A DNA stretch of 56,543 nucleotides from an uncultured Alphaproteobacteria bacterium (GTDB lineage Bacteria; Pseudomonadota; Alphaproteobacteria; Rhizobiales; Ancalomicrobiaceae): NCBI GenBank assembly GCA_937919435.1, contig CALFRR010000041.1:1-56543 (forward strand), read 5' to 3'. How positions within the stretch are numbered: position 1 is the first letter of the stretch; every line of letters starts with the position of its first letter. The translations under genes were made by a program, and so were the position numbers. Positions 33,962 to 42,057 of the stretch are shown piece by piece. The notes below the pieces were generated by a model. The model did no database searches, had not been told where the DNA came from, and saw only the letters and a list, made by a program, of their open reading frames with translations.

Positions 33962-34810
33962 TCAGTGGTTCTGGTTGTTCTTGGCCCGGGCGACGATCTG
34001 CGTCGGGTTGACGAACTTCAGCGCGATGATCAGCCAGACCAGAGTGGTCAGCATGTAGATCACCGCCATCGCGTCGATCGACTGCACGGCGCGCACGCCG
34101 GCGGCGAACACCGCGTAGTAGAGCGCGACCACCAGTGTCTGCGAGCCCGGGCCGGCGACCAGGAAGGTCAGCTCGAACATCGCGATGGTCCGGACCAGCA
34201 CCAGGAGCAGGGCGGCGAGCACGCCCGGCATCAGGATCGGCACCAGCACGTGGACGAAGATGCTGAAGGTGCCGGCACCGAACACCCGGGCCGCCGCCTC
34301 GATCCTGGGATCGATCTGTTCGATGAACGGGATCATCACCAGCACCACGAACGGCACCGTCGGCACCAGATTGGCCAGGATCACGCCGACCAGATTGCCG
34401 CCGACGCCGAACTGGTAGAGCACGGTGGCCAGCGGAATGCCGTAGGTCACCGAGGGCACCAGCAGCGGCAGCAGCAGCAGCAGCACCACGAACTTCTTGC
34501 CGACGAACTCGCGCCGGGCGAGCGCATAGGCCGCGGGCACGCCGAGCAGGCCCGAGATCAGCACGACCGCGCCGACCACTTCGAAGGTGACCCACAGCAC
34601 GTCGCCGAGCTGGAACTCGTCCCAGGCGGAGAAGTACCATTTCGTCGTCCAGCCGGCCGGGAACCAGGTGGCGAGCCAGCGGGTGGCGAAGGACGAGGTG
34701 AGGACCGAGCCGATCAGCCCGATCAGGTTGAGGATGAAGAAGCCGACCACGGTCCACACCGCGAAGGCCCACAGGCGCGAAGAGAGTTTCTCACCGCCGA
34801 CGGCGCGCAT
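33962..34810 (-). CDS. Polyamine-type ABC transporter permease (PotC-like)
   Basis: Inner-membrane permease of 282 residues with six membrane segments. The cytoplasmic coupling motif is E-A-A-A-R-V-F-G-A-G-T-F (about residue 177). It pairs with the neighbouring PotB-like permease, from which it is separated by three bases. The family covers spermidine/putrescine, thiamine and some sugar-phosphonate importers, so the ligand is not fixed by this gene alone. Confidence 0.91.
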   Translation of the reverse strand: MRAVGGEKLSSRLWAFAVWTVVGFFILNLIGLIGSVLTSSFATRWLATWFPAGWTTKWYFSAWDEFQLGDVLWVTFEVVGAVVLISGLLGVPAAYALARREFVGKKFVVLLLLLPLLVPSVTYGIPLATVLYQFGVGGNLVGVILANLVPTVPFVVLVMIPFIEQIDPRIEAAARVFGAGTFSIFVHVLVPILMPGVLAALLLVLVRTIAMFELTFLVAGPGSQTLVVALYYAVFAAGVRAVQSIDAMAVIYMLTTLVWLIIALKFVNPTQIVARAKNNQNH

Positions 34811-34813
34811 GGC

Positions 34814-35710
34814 TCACCCCTTGGCTGCGGCGACGGGGCCGCGATAGAGAAGCGAACGGGCGCCGAGGACGAGAACGACCACGACGAGCTGAACCGCACC
34901 CATGATCATCGCGATCGCCGAAGCGAGCGGATAATCGTATTCCTCGGTGGCCGCCTGATAGGCGGCGATCGAGATCACCCGGGTGGTGTTGGCCGGATCG
35001 CCGACCAGGATCGCGCTCGGCAGCACCGAGTAGGCCTGGACGAAGCTCAGGCAGAAGGTGATCGCCAGCCCCGGCAACAGCAGCGGCAGGAAGATCTCCC
35101 GGAACCGTGCCGTCGGGCTCGCCCCGAGCGTCGCCGCCGCCTGTTCGAGCGCCGGTTCGATGCCGGTGACGTAGGAGAGCGTCAGCAGGAAGGTGAACGG
35201 GAAGCCGGTGATCAGGAGCGACAGGAACACGCCCCAGTAGCCGTGCACGATCGACGGCGGCTGCGACAGGATGCCGAGCGCCAGCATGGTGCGCGAGAAC
35301 CAGCCCTGCGGTCCGAAGTAGAACAGCATGCCTTCCGCCACCAGCACGGTGCCGAGCGTGATCGGCAGAACCAGGATGGTGGTCAGGATCCGCTGATGCT
35401 TCATCAGCCGAACGCGGAAGGCGATCGGCACCGCGAGCAGCAGATTGAGGATGGTCACCGGCAGCGACAGGATCAGGGTCGTCTGGATCGTCCGATAGAG
35501 GAACGGATCCGAGAAGAACTTGACGTAGTTGGCGAGATGGCCGCCGGTCTTGGGCTGGAACGACAGCCACAACCCGTAGAGGAACGGGTAGACGAACAGC
35601 GCGATCACCGCGAAGACGCAGGGCAGGACGAGCATCGTCACCCCGTCGAAGCCGCGCGCCCTGAGGCGTTGGCGCAGGTTCGGGCCGGTGTCGAGAGGGG
35701 TTTCGCTCAT
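34814..35710 (-). CDS. Polyamine-type ABC transporter permease (PotB-like)
   Basis: Inner-membrane permease of 298 residues with six membrane segments and the coupling loop E-Q-A-A-A-T-L-G-A-S-P-T-A-R-F (about residue 200). The N-terminal M-S-E-T-P-L-D start overlaps the ATPase stop by four bases, fixing the start. A periplasmic loop with S-F-Q-P-K-T-G-G-H follows the first membrane segment, as in PotB. Confidence 0.91.
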   Translation of the reverse strand: MSETPLDTGPNLRQRLRARGFDGVTMLVLPCVFAVIALFVYPFLYGLWLSFQPKTGGHLANYVKFFSDPFLYRTIQTTLILSLPVTILNLLLAVPIAFRVRLMKHQRILTTILVLPITLGTVLVAEGMLFYFGPQGWFSRTMLALGILSQPPSIVHGYWGVFLSLLITGFPFTFLLTLSYVTGIEPALEQAAATLGASPTARFREIFLPLLLPGLAITFCLSFVQAYSVLPSAILVGDPANTTRVISIAAYQAATEEYDYPLASAIAMIMGAVQLVVVVLVLGARSLLYRGPVAAAKG

Positions 35711-36777
35711 GGCCTGGGCTCCGGATAGACGAGGACGCGGTCCTGGTCCGCACCGAGGCGGACCTCGGCGCCGCGCGCCACCGGCGTCGACGAGCGGAAG
35801 ATCAGTTCCTTGCCCCCGGCGGTCCGGGCGAGACCGTGATACTCGCGGCCGCGGTATTCGATGGTGTCGACCGTGGCGGGAACCCCCATCTCGCCGGCGA
35901 CCGGCTCGAGGTCGTCCGGCCGGATCATCGCCACCGCGGGGCCGCTCGAGATGCCGTCCATCGGCCGGCCGAGCAGGCTCGCCCCGTCGCCGACCTCGAT
36001 CCGCACCCGATCGCCCTCGACTCCGGTGACCCGTCCGGGAACCGCATTGCGGTAGCCCATGAAGTCCGCGACGTCGAGATGCGCCGGCGACGAATAGAGT
36101 TCGTCGGGCTTGCCGACCTGACGGATCGCACCGTCGCGCAGCACCACGATCCGGTCGGCGAGCGACAGCGCCTCTTCCTGATCGTGGGTGACGTAGATGG
36201 TGGTCGAGCCGAGCGACTGGTGGATGCGGCGGATCTCGCCGCGCATCTCCAGACGCAGTTTGGCGTCGAGGTTGGACAGCGGCTCGTCCATCAGCACCAG
36301 CGGCGGCTCGATGACGATCGCCCGGGCGATCGCGACGCGCTGCTGCTGGCCGCCGGAGAGCTGGCCGGGCAGCTTGTCGCCCTGGCCCTGCAGGCGGACG
36401 GTGGCGATCGCCGCCTCGACCCGGCGGTCGATCTCGGCCTTCGGCACGCCGCGCATCTTCAGGCCGAAGCCGACGTTGCGCTTCACCGTCATGTGCGGGA
36501 ACAGCGCATAGTTCTGAAAGACCATACCGAAGCCGCGATCTTCGGTGCGGATCGTGTCGACGCGCCGGTCGTCGAGCATGATCCGGCCGCCGGTGACGTC
36601 GAGCAGGCCGGCGATGCAGTTGAGCGCGGTGGTCTTGCCGCAGCCGGAAGGGCCGAGCAGGGCGATGAACTCGCCCCGTTTGATGGTGAGGTCCAGGCCT
36701 CTGAGGGCATTGAAGGTTCCGAAGTCGCGTTTGACGCCTTCGAGGCGCAGCGTTTCGAACCGGGTCGCGACGGTCAT
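35707..36777 (-). CDS. Polyamine-type ABC transporter ATPase (PotA-like)
   Basis: ATPase of 356 residues. Walker A is G-P-S-G-C-G-K-T-T (about residue 43), the Q-loop V-F-Q-N-Y-A-L-F-P-H is of the PotA/MalK kind, the signature is L-S-G-G-Q-Q-Q-R, and Walker B is V-L-M-D-E-P-L-S-N-L-D. A C-terminal TOBE domain spans about 270-356. Start placed at M-T-V-A-T-R; an upstream Met 13 codons earlier would extend into the intergenic hairpin area. It works with the PotB/PotC-like permeases. Confidence 0.92.
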   Translation of the reverse strand: MTVATRFETLRLEGVKRDFGTFNALRGLDLTIKRGEFIALLGPSGCGKTTALNCIAGLLDVTGGRIMLDDRRVDTIRTEDRGFGMVFQNYALFPHMTVKRNVGFGLKMRGVPKAEIDRRVEAAIATVRLQGQGDKLPGQLSGGQQQRVAIARAIVIEPPLVLMDEPLSNLDAKLRLEMRGEIRRIHQSLGSTTIYVTHDQEEALSLADRIVVLRDGAIRQVGKPDELYSSPAHLDVADFMGYRNAVPGRVTGVEGDRVRIEVGDGASLLGRPMDGISSGPAVAMIRPDDLEPVAGEMGVPATVDTIEYRGREYHGLARTAGGKELIFRSSTPVARGAEVRLGADQDRVLVYPEPRP

Positions 36778-36827
36778 GGTCTCTCGCTTCGGTAGAGGTC
36801 CGCCGAGGGCGGGCATCGATACATGTC

Positions 36828-36890
36828 CTCACCGGGCGGTTCGCCCGCCCGGTGAGAGCGCGGATACCTCCGGGCGGCTTCCCGCCCGGA
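36828..36890 (-). promoter_or_regulatory. Two hairpins between binding-protein and ATPase genes
   Basis: A 12-base perfect stem (CTCACCGGGCGG 36828-36839, CCGCCCGGTGAG 36845-36856) is followed by a 9-base one (TCCGGGCGG 36869-36877, CCGCCCGGA 36882-36890). Neither has a T-run. They follow the abundant binding-protein gene and probably protect its mRNA or reduce read-through into the ATPase gene. Confidence 0.6.
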
Positions 36891-36898
36891 TGCGTCGG

Positions 36899-38089
36899 TC
36901 ACTTGCCCTTGCGCGACCCGATCTCCTCGTCCCAACGGCGGAACGCCTGGACGAGCTTGTCGGCGGCGAGCGGCAGTTCGATCGGGTTGTCGGCGATCAG
37001 CTTCTCGTACTGCGGACGTCCGTATTCCTTGATCGCCGCCTGGCTGTCGGCCGGCGCCATGTCGAGGGTCACGCCCTTCACCGCCGGGCCCGGATAGAAG
37101 TAGCCTTCGTCGAAGGTGTAGGCCTGCTGGGCCGGGGTCAAGAGGTGGTTCATCAGGTCGAGGAGGACGGCGAACTTCTCAGGCTTGATGCCCTTCGGGA
37201 TGCACATGTAGTGGGCGTCGCAGACCCACTTGAAGCCCTTCAGGGCGAACACTTCCGCCGACTTCGGTACGACGCCGAGGACGCGCGGGTTGATGTCCCA
37301 GCCGGTGGTCGAGGCGATGACGTCGACGGTGCCCTCACCGAGCGCCTTCATCGTCGGGGTGGTGCCGGCCGGATAGTTGTCGACCGTCTCGCCGATCTCC
37401 TTGAGATAGGCCCAGGTCTTGTCCCAGCCGTTGATCGGGTCCTGCGGATCCTTGTCGCCGAGCAGGTGCGGCAGACCCATGATGAAGGTGCGGCCCGGGC
37501 CGGAGTTGGCCGGGCGGGCGTACATGAACTTCTTCGGGTTGGCCTTGGCCCAGGCGAGGAGCTCTTCGGCGGTCTTCGGGACGGTCTTCAGCCGCTCCGG
37601 ATCGTATTCGAACAGCGGACCCGACGGATAGTAGGTGACGACCACGCCCTGGCCCTGGGCGAGCCCCTGCATCCGGAACGCCGGCTCGAGCAGGATGTCC
37701 TGGAGCTTGGGCAGATCGGCGGCATGGGCCGGCAGCAGCTCCTGCCAGAGCTTCTGGTCGACGCCGGCCGACAGCGTGTCGGTCCCGGTCAGCACCATGT
37801 CGATGTCGACGCGGTCGGCGTCGAGCTGGGCCTTCAGTTTGCCCGGCAGTTCCGGCGACGGGGCCTTGGTGAAGGTGATCTTCGACACCCAGTCGGGCTT
37901 GGCCTTGCGATAGTTGTCGATCGCCTTCTGGGTCAGCGCCAGATTGCCCGCGACGTCGACGATGTTGAGCGTGACCGGCGAGGCCGGCTTCGGCAGCGCC
38001 GCGAAGAGCGGCCCGACGCCGGACATCAGCACGCCGGCGCCGCCGGAGGCGGCCAGGAAGCCGCGACGTGAAAGATTACGGTCGAACAT
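36899..38089 (-). CDS. ABC substrate-binding protein with Tat signal
   Basis: Extracellular solute-binding protein (family 1/PotD-like) of 396 residues. The N-terminus R-N-L-S-R-R-G-F-L-A-A-S is a twin-arginine signal, so the protein is probably exported folded. The mature part has N-I-V-D-V-A-G-N-L at about residue 42 and a ligand-lobe region near Y-P-S-G-P-L-F-E-Y-D. The late D-E-G-Y-F-Y-P-G-P resembles polyamine- and thiamine-type binders. The ligand is unknown. It is first in the operon with ATPase and two permeases. Confidence 0.87.
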   Translation of the reverse strand: MFDRNLSRRGFLAASGGAGVLMSGVGPLFAALPKPASPVTLNIVDVAGNLALTQKAIDNYRKAKPDWVSKITFTKAPSPELPGKLKAQLDADRVDIDMVLTGTDTLSAGVDQKLWQELLPAHAADLPKLQDILLEPAFRMQGLAQGQGVVVTYYPSGPLFEYDPERLKTVPKTAEELLAWAKANPKKFMYARPANSGPGRTFIMGLPHLLGDKDPQDPINGWDKTWAYLKEIGETVDNYPAGTTPTMKALGEGTVDVIASTTGWDINPRVLGVVPKSAEVFALKGFKWVCDAHYMCIPKGIKPEKFAVLLDLMNHLLTPAQQAYTFDEGYFYPGPAVKGVTLDMAPADSQAAIKEYGRPQYEKLIADNPIELPLAADKLVQAFRRWDEEIGSRKGK

Positions 38090-38578
38090 CGTTTCTCTCC
38101 CTTTCTGGTCTTTTCGACGCGGCGGTCTCTGTGCCCTCCGTCGTCGTCGTCGGTACCCCGGTTCTTCCCGACGTCTCCGAGGGACGATCGGTAAGGGCGA
38201 CCATGCGCCTCGCCACCGCTCTCGTCGTCGGAATTCCATGCCCGCCCGGCCCGATACCGCCGAACGGCAGGTCGACGCGTGAGGTCGTGCCTGACGCACC
38301 GGCAAGTGTGATTAGACTAGTATGGTGAAAGGCGTCGCGCAACCATTACTTCGTCCGATCGACCGGCCGGCGCTCGTCCGGAAAGCCGGTTCACGCATTC
38401 CTGAATACGGTTTCATTCGCGCCCGCCCGGCGCGTGGAGCGCGGTCGGTCGGCCTCCCGGCGAATTTCGGCGCGCGGGCGTGGGAACCGGGAGAAATCGG
38501 AGCCGCAGAAACACGAAATCCGACCGGGCCGGGACGGCTCGATCGGATCGTTGTCTTCTCGCTCGAAGGGGACGGTGT
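38090..38578. promoter_or_regulatory. Promoter region of the polyamine-type ABC operon
   Basis: This 489-base gap has no convincing gene. It must hold the promoter of the binding-protein gene and the 3' end of the amino-acid binding-protein transcript. A locally AT-rich GTGATTAGACTAGTATGGTG stretch near 38308-38327 contains the palindrome ACTAGT and is a possible operator. I see no clear terminator. Confidence 0.4.
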
Positions 38579-39406
38579 TCAGCCGCCGAAGCCGAAACCT
38601 TTCGGCATGTCGTCGAGCTGGATGCCGAACGTCCCGAGGCTGTTGACGATCCAGGTCTGGTTGTTGCCGATCCGGCGGTTGTAGTCGGCCCAGGCGGAGA
38701 TGAAGTCCTTGAAGTTGGCGTCGGCCCCCTGGTTGAGCGCCACCACCGACGGGGTCGACAGCACCGGCGTCGGCACCTTCACCGTGCCGAGGGTGGCGAC
38801 CTTCTTGGTCATCACCAGCCCGTTCAGCATGGTGTTGACGAGACCGTCGGCCTTGCCGCCGGCCACCGCGACGATCGCCTCGTCGCGGGTCTTGAACCTG
38901 AGGACGTTGGCCTTGGGCAGATACTGCTGGGCGATCAGGTCCTGCGACGAGCCGAGGTCGACGGCGAAGGTGAACTTCGGGTCGTTGAGCTGAGACCAGT
39001 TCAGCCCTTCGAGCTCCTTCTTCGGCGAGATGATGACGAAGCTGTTGAAGTAGGTCGGGCTGGAGAAGGTCACCGACAGCGCCCGTTGCGGCGTCGCGGT
39101 GATCCCGAGGGCGATGTCGACCTTGCCGCTCTGCACGTCGAGGATCGAATTGGCCCAGGACGATTCCGTCACCTCGAGCTTGACGCCGAGGGTCTTGGCG
39201 ATGTCGCGCGCCATCTCGATGGCGAAGCCGCGCCATTCACCGGTGCGCGGATCCTTGTTGAAGTAGGGATCCTCGTTGAGGATGCCGGGAACCTTGAGGA
39301 CGCCGCGCGCCCGGATCTGTTCGATGGTTCCCTGCGCCTGAGCGGTCCCGCCGCTCAGCGAGGCGACGACGGCGAGTGCTCCGAGGATCTGCTTCCACCA
39401 GCGCAT
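38579..39406 (-). CDS. Polar amino-acid-type ABC substrate-binding protein
   Basis: Periplasmic family-3 binding protein of 275 residues with a signal peptide (about residues 1-24, ending A-Q-A-Q). It has I-R-A-R-G-V-L-K-V-P-G at about residue 30, W-R-G-F-A-I-E-M-A-R-D-I-A at about 58, and V-D-I-A-L-G-I-T-A-T-P-Q-R near 95. The D-x-R site common in true amino-acid binders reads T-P-Q-R-A, so the ligand may be atypical. Its likely permease and ATPase lie 7 kb away in the divergent operon (46647-48096). Confidence 0.9.
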   Translation of the reverse strand: MRWWKQILGALAVVASLSGGTAQAQGTIEQIRARGVLKVPGILNEDPYFNKDPRTGEWRGFAIEMARDIAKTLGVKLEVTESSWANSILDVQSGKVDIALGITATPQRALSVTFSSPTYFNSFVIISPKKELEGLNWSQLNDPKFTFAVDLGSSQDLIAQQYLPKANVLRFKTRDEAIVAVAGGKADGLVNTMLNGLVMTKKVATLGTVKVPTPVLSTPSVVALNQGADANFKDFISAWADYNRRIGNNQTWIVNSLGTFGIQLDDMPKGFGFGG

Positions 39407-39508
39407 GTCTCACTCTCCCTCTCTTCGGATCGAAGTCACGCATCCGAGACGATCCGCCGAAAAGTGTCGAGCGTGCCGGGAACATCGACAATGCTAGAAT
39501 GCCGCGGC

Positions 39509-39532
39509 TTCCTATTCCATTTCTTGTAGGAA
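39509..39532 (-). promoter_or_regulatory. Candidate LysR site before the binding-protein gene
   Basis: TTCCTA (39509-39514) and TAGGAA (39527-39532) form an inverted repeat around 12 bases in an AT-rich patch about 100 bases before the binding-protein start. The word TTCTTGTA (39521-39528) within it recurs in the lysR/oxidase promoter region at 40554-40561. Confidence 0.5.
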
Positions 39533-39549
39533 AGAATTCTTGATGAAAT

Positions 39550-40473
39550 TTAAGGCAGCGCTGCCTGATCTCCGAGCGGCGCGTCGAGCACTCTGCCGAC
39601 CAGATGTCTTCGGCAGATTTCGACGAGGTCACGAACGTAGGGATTGTTGCGCAGATAACCGGCACAGCCGAAGTAGACGCGCACCTGCGGCAGATTATCC
39701 AGCGGGACGGCGGCGATCGCCGCGTCGTCCGGTGTCACGCACCAGCTCGGGATCACCGCGAAGCCGAGCCCTTCCTCGACGCAGCGTTTGATGTTGGAAC
39801 TGCCGGAGGTCGAGATCGACGGCTCGATCGTCCGCCCGTCGCGACCGAGGAAGTTCATCGCGTGGTTGCGCAGCGTCTGGCCCGGCTCGAAGGTGACCAG
39901 CGGCCGGCCCTGCGCCCAGTCCGGCACCTGGTCCGGGGTCGGCGAGGGCCCCCACGACCGCGGATGGACGAGGCTCAGCCGATAGGTGCCGAGCAGTTGC
40001 TGCGGCATCACCGGATCGCCGAAGTAGCGTTCCGACAGACAGACGTCGAGACTGCCACTCGCCACCAGCTCGGCGAGCACCGTGTCGCGCTCGAACACCG
40101 ACAGTTCGAGTTCGGGGTGACGTCTGCGGAACTCGGCGAGGATGCCCGGGAACAGGAAGAAGAAGATCGCCTGCGGCATGCCGATCCGGAGCGTCGAGCG
40201 GTGGTTCTCGAGCAGCAGCGACAGGCGCTCCAGCATCACTTCGAGTTCCGGATCGAGCAGCCGGTAGAGGGCCCGGCCGCGCGGCGTCAGCGTCACCTGT
40301 TTGGCGCCCTGTTCGGAATCGATGAGCCGATCCTTGAGGATCTGCTCGAGCCGCCGCACGTGGTTGGCCGCCGACTGATAGGACAGATTGAGCTCCCGCG
40401 CCGCCGCCGAGAACGATCCGCGCTTGGCCACCTGATAGAACGTCTGGATCAGCGTCAGATTGAGTTTCGCCAT
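39550..40473 (-). CDS. LysR-family transcriptional regulator
   Basis: The 307-residue regulator has the N-terminal winged helix (M-A-K-L-N-L-T-L-I-Q-T-F, then R-G-S-F-S-A-A-A-R-E-L-N-L-S at residues 18-31 and S-A-A-N-H-V-R-R-L-E). It is followed by a two-lobed inducer domain. It is divergent from the oxidase operon and upstream of the binding-protein gene, so it probably controls both in response to the substrate or a breakdown product. The Met start is conserved and begins directly at the helix-turn-helix region. Confidence 0.92.
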   Translation of the reverse strand: MAKLNLTLIQTFYQVAKRGSFSAAARELNLSYQSAANHVRRLEQILKDRLIDSEQGAKQVTLTPRGRALYRLLDPELEVMLERLSLLLENHRSTLRIGMPQAIFFFLFPGILAEFRRRHPELELSVFERDTVLAELVASGSLDVCLSERYFGDPVMPQQLLGTYRLSLVHPRSWGPSPTPDQVPDWAQGRPLVTFEPGQTLRNHAMNFLGRDGRTIEPSISTSGSSNIKRCVEEGLGFAVIPSWCVTPDDAAIAAVPLDNLPQVRVYFGCAGYLRNNPYVRDLVEICRRHLVGRVLDAPLGDQAALP

Positions 40474-40612
40474 GAGGCACTCGTCTCCGCGGCTCGGATA
40501 GGACGGCCGGCCGCCGCCGACGATACAAAAAATGCGAGGAGACGGGGCGCCGTTCTTGTATCGACAGGAATGCGGGCACGGTCGGACACTGCCCGAAAGA
40601 CAGGCAGCGAGG
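40474..40612. promoter_or_regulatory. Divergent lysR/oxidase promoter region with inverted repeat
   Basis: CGATACAA (40521-40528) and TTGTATCG (40556-40563) form a perfect 8-base inverted repeat separated by 27 bases, so the half-sites are 35 bases apart centre to centre. This suits an extended LysR-tetramer footprint. TTCTTGTA is shared with the binding-protein promoter. Confidence 0.55.
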
Positions 40613-41797
40613 ATGGTGTCCGACGTGGTTGCTCCTCCCGAACTTCGCGTCGCGGTCGTCGGCGCCGGCATCGTCGGCGTTTCGACCGCTTGGTTCCTGC
40701 GCCGCGCCGGTGCCGACGTCCGCCTCGTCGAGGCGCGCGCCCCGGCCTCGGCGGCGACCGGCAGCGCCGACGGCGCCGTCTCGGTCGCCTCCAAGCGGCC
40801 CGGCGCGATGATGAACGCCGCCCTCGCCGGTCTCCGCCTCTATCGCGAACTCGCCGAGGCCGGGATCCTCGACGGCCTGTTCACCACCCGCTCGACCTTT
40901 CTCGTCGCCGTCGGAGAAGCCGAGGCCGCGGTCCTCGACGCCCAGGCCGAACGGCTCGCCTCGGTCGGTGTCGAGATCGAACGCCTGTCCGCCGCCCGCC
41001 TGCGGACGATCGCGCCGGCGCTCTCCGGCGACACCGCCGGTGCCGTCGAGGTGCGCGGCGAAGGCCATGCGATCGGCTACGACATCACCCGCCGGCTGAT
41101 CCGCACCGGCGGCCTGAAGGTCGACCGCGATCTCGTCGTGCGGTCGTTGCGGCGCGGTTCCGACGGACGGGTGGTCGGTCTCGACACCGATCGCGGTCCG
41201 ATCGCCGCCGACGTGGTGGTCGTCGCGGCCGGCGGCGGGTCGAGCGCTCTCCTCGGTCTCGACGGTGTGCTGCGGGCCCGGCGTGGCCAGTTGCTGGTCA
41301 CCGAACGCGGGCCCGGGCTCTCCGCCGGACTGCCCGGAGCGATCATGTCGGCCCGCTACCTGCTCGCCAAGGCGAACGCCAACGGCGCCGAACCGGTGTC
41401 GTCGCGCGGCTACGGACTGGTGATCGATCCGCTGCGCACCGGCCAGTTCCTGGTCGGCGGCACCCGCGAGAACGACGCCGATCGTGCCGTCGCCGATCTC
41501 GAGGCGATCGCCCACGTCCTCGCCGACGCCGTCGCGCTGGTCCCCGGCCTCGCCGGTCTGCGCCTGTTGCGGACCTTCGCCGGCCTGCGCACCGCGGTCC
41601 GCGACGGGCTGCCGCTGGTCGGCCGGATCCCCGGCGCCGGCGACCTCTGGGTCGCCACCGGCTTCGAGGGCGACGGCATCTGCCTCGGTCCGTTGATGGG
41701 GCGGGCGGTCGCCGACGCGATCCTCGGTCGTCACGGCGATCTCGACCTCGCCCCCTTCGATCCCGCCCGCTTCGTCTCCGGGAGGATCGCCGCATGA
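40613..41797 (+). CDS. FAD-dependent oxidoreductase, DadA/HcnC-like subunit
   Basis: The 394-residue flavoprotein is of the D-amino-acid oxidase/glycine oxidase fold. It has the FAD site V-V-G-A-G-I-V-G-V-S near residue 15 and the ribose-binding E-A-R. The C-terminal G-L-R-T and D-L-W-V-A-T-G-F-E-G-D-G-I segments close the flavin site. In opine oxidases (OoxB/NoxB), hydrogen cyanide synthase (HcnC) and three-part D-hydroxyproline dehydrogenases this subunit oxidises an amine to an imine. The start at M-V-S-D was chosen; a frame starting at 40532 would run through the inverted repeat. It overlaps the ferredoxin-like gene by ATGA. Confidence 0.9.
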   Translation: MVSDVVAPPELRVAVVGAGIVGVSTAWFLRRAGADVRLVEARAPASAATGSADGAVSVASKRPGAMMNAALAGLRLYRELAEAGILDGLFTTRSTFLVAVGEAEAAVLDAQAERLASVGVEIERLSAARLRTIAPALSGDTAGAVEVRGEGHAIGYDITRRLIRTGGLKVDRDLVVRSLRRGSDGRVVGLDTDRGPIAADVVVVAAGGGSSALLGLDGVLRARRGQLLVTERGPGLSAGLPGAIMSARYLLAKANANGAEPVSSRGYGLVIDPLRTGQFLVGGTRENDADRAVADLEAIAHVLADAVALVPGLAGLRLLRTFAGLRTAVRDGLPLVGRIPGAGDLWVATGFEGDGICLGPLMGRAVADAILGRHGDLDLAPFDPARFVSGRIAA

Positions 41798-42057
41798 GTG
41801 CCCCGACCATCCTGTGGAACGGTCGTCCGGTTCCCTTCCGCCCCGGCGAGAGCATCGGCACCGCCCTCGGCGCCGCCGGCGTGGTCGCCTTCGGACACGA
41901 TCCGGCGGGTCGTGCCACCCGCTGGTTCTGTGGCGTCGGCGCCTGTCAGAGCTGTCTCGTGCGGGTCGGCGACCGTCTGGTCGAAGCCTGCCTCACCCCG
42001 GCGAGCGATGGCCTGGTGGTCGTCTCCGCCGACCGCGAACCGGAGGCCGCCCGATGA
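41794..42057 (+). CDS. [2Fe-2S] subunit of the oxidase (HcnA/OoxA-type small subunit)
   Basis: The 87-residue ferredoxin-like protein has four cluster cysteines, Cys46, Cys51, Cys54 and Cys66, in C-G-V-G-A-C-Q-S-C plus E-A-C. It has the beta-grasp start L-W-N-G-R-P-V-P-F. It is the small electron-transfer partner of the flanking flavoproteins; both neighbours overlap it by four bases, so the three are translated together. Confidence 0.92.
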   Translation: MSAPTILWNGRPVPFRPGESIGTALGAAGVVAFGHDPAGRATRWFCGVGACQSCLVRVGDRLVEACLTPASDGLVVVSADREPEAAR

